This document shows positions 22,946 to 33,900 of a stretch of 64,000 nucleotides of DNA, one piece after another. Position 1 is the first letter of the stretch. Each line of letters starts with the position of its first letter. Origin of the DNA: Pyxicephalus adspersus (taxonomy: Eukaryota > Chordata > Amphibia > Anura > Pyxicephalidae); contig NC_092868.1 in assembly GCF_032062135.1 (NCBI RefSeq), forward strand, positions 48,119,888-48,183,887. The letters run 5' to 3'. The notes beneath the pieces were generated by a model. The model had not been told where the DNA came from, made no database searches, and worked only from the letters and a program-made list of their open reading frames with translations. Made by a program: the position numbers and the translations under genes.

Positions 22946-24674
22946 TATGTGGACAATATAATGGGGCTTCCACTCGCACAATTGCATTTTTTAGTTATAA
23001 GGAGTTAAATGTGAACCTTTTTTGTAAAGGGTTAGCAGTTGGTGAGTGCTAGTATTAAAGTCAGTGAAGACAAGACAGTGGGAAATTACAATTAAATATA
23101 CACCAGCAAAGTTTTTCAGTCTAATTAAAGACTGTTCACATTTGACATTTAGTTCCATATCTTGTGCAATGCTTTATGTAGATCCTGTATGCATGTTGAA
23201 TACAAAGCATTTTGCTGGTACCAAATCAAAAATGCTAATTGCAGGACATTAGAACACACTGTACCTACAATGCACAGATGTGAAAAGGTTAATAAACCCA
23301 AAGAGCAGAAAGATATTACGGAACAGATAAATGCAGCTATATTGTACATGTATTGCAATCAGTGTAAGTACCTGAAACACTGGTATCAATCTCTTAAAGT
23401 TGATGTACAGCAAAGCTCATAAAGCGAAGAAGAGGCAGCACAAAGAGCTGATTGGGTGTGCTACAGTGCAAGAGAATCTGATAGAAGGAGAGAGCAACTG
23501 TGCAGAGAGATTTGCTTATAAACAAACTGTTTGTCAATTCAATAACTAGGGTGGGGAGGATTTGTGATTCAGATCAGGACTGGATGAGTATAAATCTTTT
23601 CGGAAGATAAACAGCTCCCATTTATGTATTTTACTCATGTGCTCAGCTGCTTGCATAAAGTTAAGCTGTAACCTAATATCCAGCACCAATTTCAATAGAA
23701 AGAAGAATGAAAAGAATTGCCCCTTGCAAAACTTGCATCAAATGTGGATAAAAAACAAATTTTGTATGTAAAATTGTCACAGACAATGTAAAAAATGGAT
23801 TTTAAAGTAACCTTATATTCTCAACATTGTTTTGTTAAGAATCCTATCAGCAAATTAAACCTATTTACCATTATTGCATATGTTTGTGCTCCTCTCACAT
23901 GAACAGCATGAAGGCATTTTGTTGCCAAGCTGGCAATTGCAATGTGTTCAGTAAATTACCCATAATGTGTTTTCCTTTACAGACGTATGCCTGATTCATA
24001 ACTTGCCACACAGTGAAACTTTTTTTTGTCTATAAAAATGACGGCAAATATCCATTATGTCTGAACATTACATAGATTGCTCGTGGGGTACATGGGATTC
24101 CCGGAGTTCTGGTGGCAGTCATTTAAAGACGTTTTACTTTGTAGACATTACAGTTATATAAATGTGTCAGAACTTCTATATTGTACTGCACAGTACACCT
24201 TGTTCAGATTAAACAAGGTTTAAAGGTTTTAATGGGGAACATAAGCCAAAACACTTCTTAAAAGTTTAAATATATTGGGAAAAGGTTTGTTCCTCTGTTC
24301 AGGTTATAATGCTGCCAGTACCTTCATATGAACTTTACGAGGATGGGTGAGGAGCACAGCGTGTCAATAGATAATATTAGAAATTCCAAGTGGTTGAAGA
24401 GCGGTGGTCAGTTTTTTTTGTATGTGACATGAAAGCCTTCCAAAGAATTTTGGGGAATTTCTTCCTCTTTCTTTAGGGCTCTGCTCTGATCTGATAGCTT
24501 CTCTTAGTGGTAATAAATTCCATTGGTGGTAATAGACCCAATTGTTTCTATTACATATGAAGGCTGCTTGGAGTGAGTCTATTTACCCATGTCATTAATG
24601 AGCCATTTGAGTAACATGTTTCAAAAGATTAAGACGTCATCTGTTTTAGGGTAGTGTAAGATCTCTGGGTTTTG
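22946..24674. other. No gene seen
   Basis: AT-rich sequence with only short frames on both strands around 23046-23422. None has a recognisable domain. Confidence 0.3.
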
Positions 24675-25005
24675 GGCACTGCAGTCTTTGTCCTAATATA
24701 ATGGTGTTCAAAAGTGTTTTCACCCATCTCCATAGTCTTTATGGCACTGCATTCAGTCTCCTAATGTAATGGTGTTCAGAAGTGTCATCACCATCCTCCA
24801 TTGTTTTCATGCCACTTCAGGTTGTTCTTAATATATTGGTGTAAAGAAGTGTCCTCATCCTCATCTCTACAGTCTTCATGGCACTGTTGTATTTATCATA
24901 ATAGTATGGTGTGCATTAACGTCTTCATCTAGCTCCAAAGCCTTCATAGCACTACATTCTGTCTCTGAATATAATGGTGGTAAGTAATATCCTCAACAAC
25001 CTCCA
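24675..25005. repeat. 68-bp tandem repeat, 4.9 diverged copies
   Basis: Units start at 24675, 24743, 24811, 24880 and 24948 (lengths 68, 68, 69, 68 and a partial). Each begins ggcactgcat-like, contains aatataatggtgttca-like sequence near the middle, and ends in a ..tcttcat word. The copies differ substantially, which indicates an old array. No frame is kept across the units. Confidence 0.85.
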
Positions 25006-26008
25006 GAGATTAAAGAGTCTCTCTCCAAGCACCCCCCACGAGTCAAGCTGCTACACACTTACCACCGACACGATTGTGTGCTCCCTCACATACACATTAC
25101 AAAGCTGTGTGTCTCCCAAAGTAAAGTTTTTTGTGTGGTTCTATGGCCAACAAGTGAATAGAAATCTCTCATATCCGGCAGAGTATGGTGATAGAGTGTT
25201 TTTAACTTCTATCATGTTTTATCAAGTCATTGGAAAGTGAGAAGAAAGTCTCCTTGAAGAAGATCCAGACAGCAATAAAAACTTATTAGATGCTCTAACC
25301 TTTTCCCACTCTAGAGAAATTTATGTCACCCATATAAGATGTCTTAAGGCTCTCTTAAGCATATAAAACCTTTTCGGTACATCAAATCCTAATGAGGTGT
25401 ACATCCATTTAATTAAACTTACAAGGAGGAAATGTTACATATACCCCATTGTAAGAACAATATACATATCAGTGTGCATTGTTTAGTCTGCCATTAGGAT
25501 GGTTCACAGGCAAATAAAAATAACCCAAAGTATATTAATCACTTATTCCAAACTTGTAATGTCCACAGATAGAGTGCTACATTCTTGTATAAGGTTTTGT
25601 TTTTTGAAACACAGACAAAGGATTATTCAAATGTGAACTCTGTAGAGCATGTTTGCTTCTTAAGGCAATTTTGGACTAGCCACAAGGTTGCAGCATGGTA
25701 ACCACTTCCTCATGCCAGTAAACCTTCTGCTTGGGTGGGGGCACTACAAGTAGCTTCACCTCCCTGGCATCCTCATAGACTATCAATGGGGGAAGTTTTC
25801 AAATAATGTTATTTAAGAACCAGCACTACAAGAGGAGTGACCGGGGTGCCAGTCATGGGATTGCTCAATCTCGAGGCAGGACTGAACCTGCCCTTCCAAA
25901 TGATAGTTATAAATCTGCAAAAATAAAACAAAAAGAAATAATACAAAAGTCACTCAGGTATATTGTTTATTGGGGAAACAAGACATTAAGAAAATGGGTT
26001 CAATATAG
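25006..26008. other. No gene seen
   Basis: No recognised repeat until the LINE fragment. The plus frame at 25806-26150 runs into the LINE by chance; its first part has no known match. Confidence 0.3.
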
Positions 26009-26063
26009 GGATATATTTTTTTTTACTTTTTTTTATGGATATATTTTTTTTTACTTTTTCATA
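26009..26063. repeat. 28-bp tandem duplication in a T-rich tract
   Basis: ggatatatttttttttactt and the following bases recur with period 28 (26009 and 26037). It lies at the 5' edge of recognisable LINE homology, and local duplication in a homopolymer-rich tract is the likely origin. Confidence 0.7.
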
Positions 26064-26823
26064 GGATTTATATCTTACCTCAGAGAGCCTATTATATGGG
26101 TCTCTCGAATGTTTCAAATGTGGAGTCCAGGCAGCTACACTTTAACATAATTCCTGGGAATGCCCAATTATTAAGAAATTCTGGAGGCAAGTGGTACAAT
26201 ATATTCATAGATATCTACTGAATTACATACTATTTACACCAGAATGGGTAGTTTTTGGTTTAGTGGAGTTAAGGGGATTCACCCGGGCACCAAACGATTA
26301 GCACTCTTACTATCGGCTATTGCTAAGAAAACCATTCTTCATTGTTGACTAGAATCCACTCCCCCAACGATGCGATTCTTTATGGCTAAATTACAAGAAC
26401 TATTCAGAATGAAATGGATAGAGGCTTCTTTCCACAAAGAATCTAAAACTCAAATTTGTTTTGAAACATGGGAAAGTTTTATTGACACACTAAATCCGGC
26501 TAACAAAACAAAATTGTGCAACCGTTTTTGTCAAACACATGGTACCTTGAACGAGAACTAATAAATGATCCCTCCATTGTTATGTGAATGGTATTATGCC
26601 AATTTTTCAGTACTACCAAGGTTGTATAATTGTTGTACGTTCTATTGAAAAGTATTGACCTACCTCTTTGATTACTATAAAAACATGCATAGTATTTGCA
26701 CTAACGTTTCAAATGTTCCATAATTTGTTCTTTCTTTTGTTCTTGTTTATTGGTTGAAAAATGAAATGTTTGTATTTTATCTTTTCACTGTTTAACCTCA
26801 ATAAAAATAGATTTTTAAAAAAT
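26040..26823 (+). pseudogene. L1-type LINE 3' end: ORF2 C-terminus relic and tail
   Basis: Plus-strand pieces read RIYILPQRAYYMGLSN, then in another frame CFKCG (first Cys at 26110), HNSWECPIIKKFWRQVVQYI, a block beginning YILFTPEWVVFGLVEL, and after a stop MRFFMAKLQELFRMKWIEA with ETWESFIDTL. The CX2C..HX4C knuckle followed by P.I..FW..V is characteristic of the C-terminal region of L1/Tx1-type ORF2 proteins. Frameshifts and stops at several points show it is dead. The element ends in aataaaaatagatttttaaa plus a short A run, consistent with a 5'-truncated insertion. The endonuclease and reverse transcriptase are absent. Confidence 0.75.
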
Positions 26824-27000
26824 GGCAGGTCCCTGAGAGCCCAGGTAGAAATATATTTACTTTTTTTGTCAAAAGAAAGAAATTACAAACCTGAAGGGTT
26901 CAGTCTAGGTAAAGTTTTTATTTACCACAATGAAAAAGTAAATGGTTTTATAACAGGACGTCAGAATATAGACCCAATTTGGGGGTTTATTCCAAAGGGA

Positions 27001-27348
27001 TTTTTTTGGCCCCTAAAGGAATTCTAAATATGAATTGCAGATGGCTCGCCGCTGCATGGAAATAGCGCCGCTACTACAATTCCCAGCATCACTTGCATCT
27101 ATAGACCAGCGGCCTCTCAGCCTATGCGTGGCCCTGCATTGGGCTGTTTTATAGACACAGAGAATTGTAGTAGCGGTGCTTTTTCAATAATTTAGGCTTG
27201 TTGCAGAGTGAATGTTAAGCAAAACCCCTTTAATATCTAATGAGAAGGAAAAACTTCCTCAATGTTTTCAATAAACTTCAAGTTTGGCCCGCGACTTTGT
27301 CTAAGTTTTTAATTTTGGCCCTCTGTGTATTTGAGTTTGACACCCCTG
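27001..27348. mobile_element. hAT-type miniature element, left end lost
   Basis: The right end gtgtatttgagtttgacacc then cctg, and the internal ggcccctaaaggaattc and caagtttggcccgcgactt, match the complete element at 49019-49497. The left CAGGGGTGTCAAACT terminus is missing or has diverged. The interior differs, with a different GC-rich core around 27040-27180, suggesting a related subfamily or internal replacement. Confidence 0.65.
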
Positions 27349-27356
27349 ATCTAGAG

Positions 27357-28540
27357 TTTAATTCTTGAAAAGATGTGACCTGAGGCTCATTCAGTAGGGT
27401 TGTCTGACATAAGATAAAAGTCACAATTACAGCTAGGAAGAATCTGTTCCAACCTGGCAAATATGCAGAAATGTTTGCTGACAACAAAAAAGAAAATAAA
27501 AAAATTATAACTGCCCCTAACTAAATATCTACATAACAATCAAATAATATACAAATGGGGCTACCTGACAAGACCTTTGCCATATCTATGCTAGAATCAG
27601 ACACTAAACTCCTCAAAATGGCAAATACCATAAAGGCTCCTATTGCTGAAATAAATCTCTTCCAAAATGTTATCAGATTGGTCCTAGATGTCTGGTTTAA
27701 CTGCTTAGAAATACAAAAGCAAACAATTATTGTTGATGCCAAGGGAACTGGGTGCAATCTTGTCAATGCAACTCTACTGACCTACGCCCATTGCAAGATC
27801 AAATCCACAAGAAATGGAACAGAAGATTCCATATGTAGGGAAAATACCTGGAAGCTTTTATTTAGGCTTCAAGGACTTACACAGTGTCAAATGTCTAGAC
27901 GCATTTCACACCTTTTAAAAGTTCACAGAGGCTCACTGGATGAAACCAAGCCTAGTAGGTTGTTTCTACTTTGTTGGTGTAAATTATCATTCCAACTTAC
28001 ACCCCCCATGAGTCAGTAGAATTTGCTGTGTATTTTGAAGTTTTAATTAGATTGTTTGGTATTTGTTGTAGTTTCAACTCTATTTCTGTACCATGTTGAC
28101 CAAGATGTATCTTCTTGAAGACCAACCTGAACCACTCTTCAAACCCTTCTGGATCAGTGGTAATCCTCACCTATACACTTTTCCATCAGTGCAACACACA
28201 CCATTCCTCTAAGGTAAGGACCGGTAAACTACTATCCATATATTCCCAGTAGACTAAATAGCCCCAATAGCACCAATGATCTGCACTACAAAGAGAAGAC
28301 ACTTTTACAAAGTGGATTTTTTTGTTCATCATGTCATACTTTGACAAAAAGAACAGAAGAGTCCTTCTTACTTTGTGTGACACTGTCTCTTTGTCGTTCA
28401 TGTTTTGGTCACCTTGTATACACCTAATGTAAATCAGATCCACCCACTCTCAATACTACATTGAAACAGTCTTTTGATGATACTAAATTGGAGACCCTAC
28501 ACCTTAATAAAATAGATCTATTTGGACTTTTAAGATACAC
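27357..28540. other. No recognised gene; one unexplained 154-codon frame
   Basis: Plus-strand 27555-28019 is open for 154 codons from ATG and is not low complexity, but I recognise no domain and see no splice or promoter context. A decayed hammerhead-like motif lies on the opposite strand within it, which argues that this stretch is repeat-derived. Confidence 0.3.
27899..27937 (-). repeat. Decayed hammerhead-like motif, minus strand
   Basis: On the minus strand CTGTGAAC, ttttaaaagg, tGTGAAATGCGTC follows the pattern CTGANGA-A-C / GCGAAACGCGTC seen elsewhere. A6 is lost and two CpGs have become TG. CAGTG before it and CACTG after it could form an outer helix. It is weak by itself but consistent with the family. 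Confidence 0.25.
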
Positions 28541-29151
28541 TGTCACAGATCCCTGCAGGCCCAGGTCATCTGTGCCTCTTTTATGCTCACCTTCCTTTCA
28601 GCCCCCTGCTGCCAGCACCATCTCTGCCTCTTGATCCAACACTCTGTTTGCTTCCTGTTCCAAGTCAGGTGATTCTTTGTCAGCTCCTCCCTTGCTTTAG
28701 AGAACCAGAGTATTCTGCAGACACATTCCCTCTGCTGGCAAATATCTGAATAACACCTGAGAATATCTCAGCAACAGCACTCCCTCTGCTGGTGGGATTG
28801 ATCTCTGCGGCTCACATGATCCACACCCATCACCTGACATTCCCTTCTTCAGCAAGTGACCTGGCAACAGGAAATTGCATGAACAAGAAGTTCCTTTGGC
28901 TCTGCTTCCAGGTTGTTGTTGCCTGTTGTTTGTTTCTCCTGTTCCAGATTCCTTGTGTACCGACCTCGGCTTGTTTCCTGACAACTCCTGCTTGCTGCCT
29001 GTCCTGACCTTTTGCCTGTATCCTGATAACCCTTGTTTGCTGCCCACCCTGACCTTTGACTACTCTTTTAGAATTTCCCGCTGTGCACGTATCTACCCAC
29101 TGAGCTGGTGACACAGAGGGTCCACTATCCTGCCTTGCAGCTACTGTGACA
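28541..29151. mobile_element. Solo LTR-like element, 611 bp
   Basis: It is bounded by TGTCACAG and CTGTGACA, and therefore has the TG..CA ends of an LTR with a short inverted repeat. The flanking 5-mers are tacac and aacac, a 4 of 5 match to a 5-bp target duplication. It is CT-rich on plus and GC-richer than its surroundings, with repeated tgctgcct..cctgacct-type words typical of vertebrate Gypsy LTRs as I recall them. No internal retroelement coding lies beside it. The several open frames over it on both strands are not host genes. Confidence 0.6.
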
Positions 29152-29368
29152 AACACCTTATATAGTTTCCAGGTGTTGTCACCAACCACTTTGTCTGCTT
29201 TGCCCAGATGGTTACTTCATATAAGCAGTGATGTCAACAATATTAAACAGTGAATTAGCCATGTAGGTGCAATTTGTGTAGTATATTGTACCTTGATTAG
29301 AAAATGTATGTTATGATATAACTAATGAGTCACTATTGTACTATTGTGTTTGTACTCATGATAATATA

Positions 29369-29438
29369 TTCCCATCACAAATTTTCCTGAAGAAGCAAAG
29401 GAGACAACTGCGAAACACGTTGAAAATATTGATGGGGA
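29369..29438 (+). ncRNA. Hammerhead ribozyme-like sequence, best copy
   Basis: The order is a type I hammerhead. Outer helix I: TTCCCATC (29369-29376) with GATGGGGA (29431-29438), eight pairs including one G-T. Internal loop: acaa and att. Inner helix I: ATTTTC (29381-29386) with GAAAAT (29422-29427), six pairs. Core: CTGAAGA (29387-29393) and GAAA (29412-29415). Helix II: GCA (29395-29397) with TGC (29409-29411), with one extra A between the core and the helix. Helix III: A15.1-U and C-G closing a two-base loop (29415-29420). Predicted cleavage follows T29421. Very short helix III is known in retroelement-borne hammerheads. The extra A and weak helix II make activity uncertain. Confidence 0.55.
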
Positions 29439-29770
29439 TGTATCACAAGTTGATGGATATCCATGTTTTTAGGAATTTGGAATAAACATAAAATGGAAAG
29501 CTCTTCAGGACTAAAAATCCACAAAAAGACCACATCCCAAAAAAACACAAATAGAAATACTACTGGCGCCTCACAGTGTCTTTTTTCAACATCTTATGAA
29601 AAGGAACTATATAGACGGCCACTAGCACTCAATATTTGATTTAAGTCTATTAGTCTTTGATGTGTCTGTTATGGTCATGAAAGATGATTTAGGCTACCCA
29701 TAAATATGTTGGTTTATTGTAATTAAAAGTTGGATGATGATCATATAATGTTATTTCTAGATCTCCTCCT

Positions 29771-29807
29771 CCTGAGGTAACAGACATAGACTCCGCGAAA
29801 CGCATCA
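29771..29807 (+). repeat. Decayed hammerhead-like motif
   Basis: CTGAGGT at 29772-29778 (A9 changed to T), then 18 bases, GAAA at 29797-29800, CGCA and TC. It lies 385 bp downstream of the best copy on the same strand. Both copies are followed at different distances by aggaatttggaataa (about 29465 and 30040), so they may be parts of related units. Helix I is not preserved. Confidence 0.35.
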
Positions 29808-30109
29808 AAGTTATTGGAACACCCCAATTGGAGAGGTTCCTGATGGGAGATCTATCGAGTGCTTATCTCCAGTAAATGCCTTGATTTTATAGTTTATACT
29901 TTGTATGATTTTATAAGGTTTGCAAATAAAATTTAATATGGTTTTATATGTTATTGTTATCTGTTGATATAAGCCTGACCTTAAAAGTCCCCCAAAAAAT
30001 ATTTTGGTCTCTCTATGGGAGATTACATTGTTCTTTTCTAGGAATTTGGAATAAGTTACTTTTTTATGGATACTAGAGGTGTTGATTTGTGGTCGAAAAA
30101 ATCTATTTA

Positions 30110-30240
30110 AAATAACGTGTTTGCTACAATGGGATGTGGCATCTTGACTTCGGTTTCCACTGTTTATGCATTTGTAAATTGGAGACCCCACTCTGTTATC
30201 AAAACACAAATGATTTAGCACGTTCCTTAAAAATCTTTTT
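30110..30240 (+). pseudogene. Possible Penelope-like ORF relic, weak
   Basis: A plus-strand frame reads MWHLDFGFHCLCICK then LETPLCYQNTNDLARSL. The WHL......P...Y....N.L..S arrangement loosely follows the segment between reverse transcriptase and GIY-YIG endonuclease in Penelope-like elements. The spacing is imperfect, and flanking frames give no reverse transcriptase or GIY-YIG motif. Its only support is the same-strand hammerhead-like motifs just upstream. The overlapping minus-strand frame (29811-30329, 172 codons) shows no domain. Confidence 0.2.
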
Positions 30241-30486
30241 TTCATGTTTGATTTTTCATGTTTGACACAAAAAAACCCTGTTTCTCCAAAAGGTAGATAC
30301 TTCCACCACTGGTGGTAACATTTCAACATCTGATTGCATTTCTGTATTGTTGGTCACTCAGTTAACACAACACCCAATCCCTGACTTTTCTATGGAGGAC
30401 ACAGAGGAAATATATTCCCTAGAAAGATGAGACAAAAGTCCCAAAAGGGATCTTAATATGAAAGTTTGCATAGGTGAAGGTGAAGA

Positions 30487-31786
30487 GTAGTGTTGGTGTT
30501 CGAATTTGGGTTGTCCTTATATTTGAACCGAAAATGGCGGTTATAATTCGGGCAGACCCGACCCAAAAAACACGGACTTCGACTTTGCGTATTCGTATTT
30601 AAAAATATATTTACAAAAAAGTGAGAGTTCATCTGAGTTCAGTTCCCACGGTCACTGGGCTGTATTTATCATTGATAATTACAGCCCGGGGAGCATGGGA
30701 ACTTGCGGTCACAGCTGATAGGAGGCACAGATGAACTCTCAATAGAGAAACTCCTCTAGTGCCCCGGGATCACAGTGGAACAGCTGATGAACTCTCAATG
30801 GAGTTTCTCCATTGAGAGTTCATCTGAGTTCAGTTGCCACGGTCACTGGGCTGTACTTATCATCAGAGTTTTCTTGAGGCCCTGTGAAATTTATATGTCT
30901 AGTTTTCACATCCTATTTCCATCAAGTACATCTGCAATTGTTGTCCATTTACCCAATTTAACCTAATAAAAATACTCAAACTCAAAGCATCAGAGAACAA
31001 TTAGCATGTATCCAATTATCTGTTAATTATCACTGCATCACAAAAAAATGAATATTGGTCTAACCCATGTGGCCTATACTAAACCAAGTGCGCTGATTTC
31101 AAATCTGACGTCCGGTTCTGCCTAGGACATCAGGATCTTTTATTAATTATGCAAATAGACACGATTAGCTACATTCTTTTGTTCACGTGCATGCCTCCAA
31201 TCAGCTGTGACCTCAAAGTGTCCACGATCACCAGGCTGTACTTATCAGCCCGGTGACCGTGGGAACTGAACTGCAGATGAACTCTCAATGGAGAAACGTC
31301 ATTGAGAGTTCATCTGCAGTTCCACTGTGATCCCTGGGTTAACCTCTAGTGCCCCGAGATCGTAGTGGATTCTCAGGTCTGCATTCTCCATGCAGCTGCC
31401 TGGTAATCCTCCTGTCTGCGATCCCCAGGCACTGGAGGTTAATTACCCTTTAGTGCCCCGGGATCGCAATGGATTCTCAGGGCTGCATTCGTTTGTGCAG
31501 CCCTGGGAATACTATGTGCGATCCCCGGCACTAGAGGTTAAATGGGGACAAGTCTCCCCATTCAAAACCTCTAGTGCTTGTCCCCATTTAACCTCTAGTG
31601 CCGGTGATCGCACACTGCCGACGCTGCATTCATTGACCAGCACAGCCCACAATTTTTTTTTATTAAAATTCAAACTTGATCGGTGAATTTACACCGGCCG
31701 TTCTCGCTTACAATTTCGGTAAGTGAAAATGGCCGAATTCTCCGCAAGGTCGAGTTTTAAAAACTTGCTCGCTCATCCCTAATAGA
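30487..31786. repeat. Composite hairpin-cassette element with two different ends
   Basis: The left end (agtgttggtgttcgaatttg) is the inverse of the right end of the 19.8-20.6 kb element. The right end (ttgctcgctcatccct) is the inverse of the left end of the 21.9 kb element. Inside are the ctgggctgtatttatcattg hairpin, the tcacagctgat cassette, gagagttcatctgagttcag in inverted pairs, and the ctctagtgcc..gatcgc modules. About 320 bp at 30863-31185 are unrelated AT-rich sequence, an apparent insertion. A 98-codon frame (31390-31686) is compositional. Confidence 0.7.
30863..31185. repeat. AT-rich insertion inside the composite element
   Basis: Cassette sequence stops after ctgggctgtacttatcat and resumes near gtgcatgcctccaatcagct. 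The segment between is AT-rich and without cassettes. I see no clear terminal repeat or target duplication, so its nature is open. Confidence 0.45.
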
Positions 31787-32776
31787 TGTGAGCTTGTAAT
31801 TAATCAGGCTGCAAGCATGGACAGTGTAATATTTATGGCTTACACTGTCTTTTGGGTTTAGTTTTTTTAGTTTCTTAAGATTTAAAATTTCTTCTCCGCA
31901 TTTTATGGGCTGCTAATCCTGGTACCTATTTTAAAATTTTTACTTTGGCTGTACCTGGCTTCAGTACTTTACAACCCCCCCAAACAATAAAAACCATATT
32001 TCTACACTTGTTTCAAGCCCCTGACTTACAGTATTGGTGCCAATGAATCTATTTGACAGCTAGACAATTAGCATTTGCAAAAGAAGAGGTCAGTAAAGGC
32101 AGAATCTATATTTTTCTCATGACAGGTTTCATTTAACACATGTGAAGTTTTGGCTAAAAAGTTACCTGAAAAAGCCATCGGACTTCATTGTACTGTGCAG
32201 GTACACAGCAGCAGCAGCAAAATGTTTCAAGATGAAATAGCTCATTTTTCCAAAGCGACTGAAGTAACTTCAATGAAAACATTCATAAGATGAAATGCCC
32301 GTCTCTAAAGCTCCCTTCAGTCGGGGCCCTCAGGCTAAGTGAAAGCGAGCCGTAGACCGGTCGGCAAGAAAAATCACAAATATCCAGCTTAATGCAAGGC
32401 TCATGCCGAGGAAGACATTCTGCCGTGTTTATTAAGGTGCAAATGAGCACAGCCTAGACTAGAAGAGATAAAGAGAGTGTGACAAGCTGAACAGAACTGG
32501 AATTGAGATAATAAACATAAAGGGTAACACATTTTTTGGTTAGGTGATGTTAGATATGAATCTTAATACATTTCTGGTTTGCAGCAGCAAGATAGAGGCT
32601 AAACCAAGTCACCAAGTCACCAATAGGTCATGTGATCTGCATAAATTGGCATTCATCTAGATGGCACATATATTAGGACAGCTTATAAAATGCATGTTAT
32701 AAACAACCCAAACTGCATAATACATATGAGCAAAGGTTAGCAACCTCTAGTGTATTTCCTGAAGCCTAAATTTAAT
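31787..32776. other. No gene seen; candidate conserved noncoding DNA
   Basis: About 32150-32520 has balanced composition, no recognised repeat and motif-rich sequence such as gtgtttattaaggtgcaaat. It could be a regulatory element, but that is a guess from texture. Confidence 0.25.
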
Positions 32777-33297
32777 ACAGGTTGTCTACGGGTTACATAT
32801 GAGATTGGGACTTAAGGTTTGTTCTTAAGTTGAATTTGTATGTAAATCGGAACAGGTACATTATTTTAATGAATGCAATTAGGACAGATGTTTGTCTCAA
32901 CAAATTATTAGCCAGCATGGTGTCAGTTACTGTATAAAATCCTCACTGTGAGTTAATCATAAAAAAAGCAAAAAACAAAGCAAAAAAAAAAAACTTTATG
33001 GAGCCTAGAAATTCATTAACTGCTGGAGCAAGCTGTGCTTTGATATGCAAAAAGAAAAGAAACTGCAGAGTTTGTCTTGGTCATTAAGGAGTTACAGGAT
33101 GTTACATTTCAGCTCCACTCTTAAGATCACCCACAACATCAGCTGTAGTTAGCAAAAGATTTTATTCTGCAAGTCATGCAAACCGCTCCCCCCCCACCCA
33201 TCAAGCCTCCGTCTTGCACACAAATTAACAGGGAACTCTTTTCATATCTAGGAGTCGTCCATATGTCGAATGTCCCTAACTCGGGGACTACCTGTAT
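32777..33297. mobile_element. Non-autonomous inverted-repeat element, copy 2
   Basis: The ends are TACAGGTTGTCTACGGGTTA and TAACTCGGGGACTACCTGTA, a 20-bp terminal inverted repeat with three mismatches. The outermost TA bases may be the target duplication, as in Tc1/mariner-like elements. The 520-bp interior is noncoding and aligns with 11474-11957. The ends are better preserved here than in that copy. Confidence 0.8.
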
Positions 33298-33374
33298 ACA
33301 CCCCAGCTGGTAGGCATTTAGCTACTTATACTTTGTACACAATAACCTCAATATATATAATAACCTCAAGTTTT

Positions 33375-33900
33375 GATTTCAGCTTTTGGTTTTATTTATT
33401 TTACTATTTTTTATTAAAAGACATCAAGACAAGAATAGAAGAATGATAGAAAATAGCAAGATTACAAATGCAGAAAAAAATATGATAAGACAAATGCCAA
33501 TAGGAGATGAAATGATATATGTATTAATACCAATATTATAAGTAGTGCATGATAATTCAAAAAGAAAACATGGCAAATCTAGGAGAATCCAAGGAGATCA
33601 TTATTAAACAGTGAACAAACTATTTGTACAAGAGGGAATAGACAAACCAAAAACATAAAGGGTGCCAATGCGTCAACAACATTGCCATTGTAGCTGCCAT
33701 AATAGGACTGCAAATAGAACATAACTATATTAGGGGAGAAATCCCCCCTTCCTTTAACATGAAAAGGTCCACAGTGAAAATGCAGAAAGGAGGAAAAAGA
33801 AAAGAGAGGAAAACAGTGGAACATAGAGGAAGTAAACAAGGGAGGTGAAGGCAAGTAGGAATAGAAGGGGAAAGGTTGAGGAATTTTGCACCAACCACCC
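33375..33900 (-). repeat. Possible LINE 3' end, minus strand
   Basis: It begins with a T-rich ttttattaaaag tract and continues as strongly A-rich plus-strand sequence. That would fit the 3' untranslated end of an L1-type element on the minus strand. No protein homology was found, including in the minus frame at 33579-33854. Confidence 0.2.

Noticed and set aside
27555..28019. 154-codon plus-strand frame starting MGLPDKTFAISMLESD
   Set aside because: No recognisable domain, no supporting context, and a repeat-derived motif lies on the opposite strand within it. A protein search would settle it; I do not call it a gene.
29811..30329. 172-codon minus-strand frame
   Set aside because: No recognisable domain. 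The plus strand carries the weak Penelope-like pattern and hammerhead-like motifs, so this frame is probably the shadow of a decayed element.
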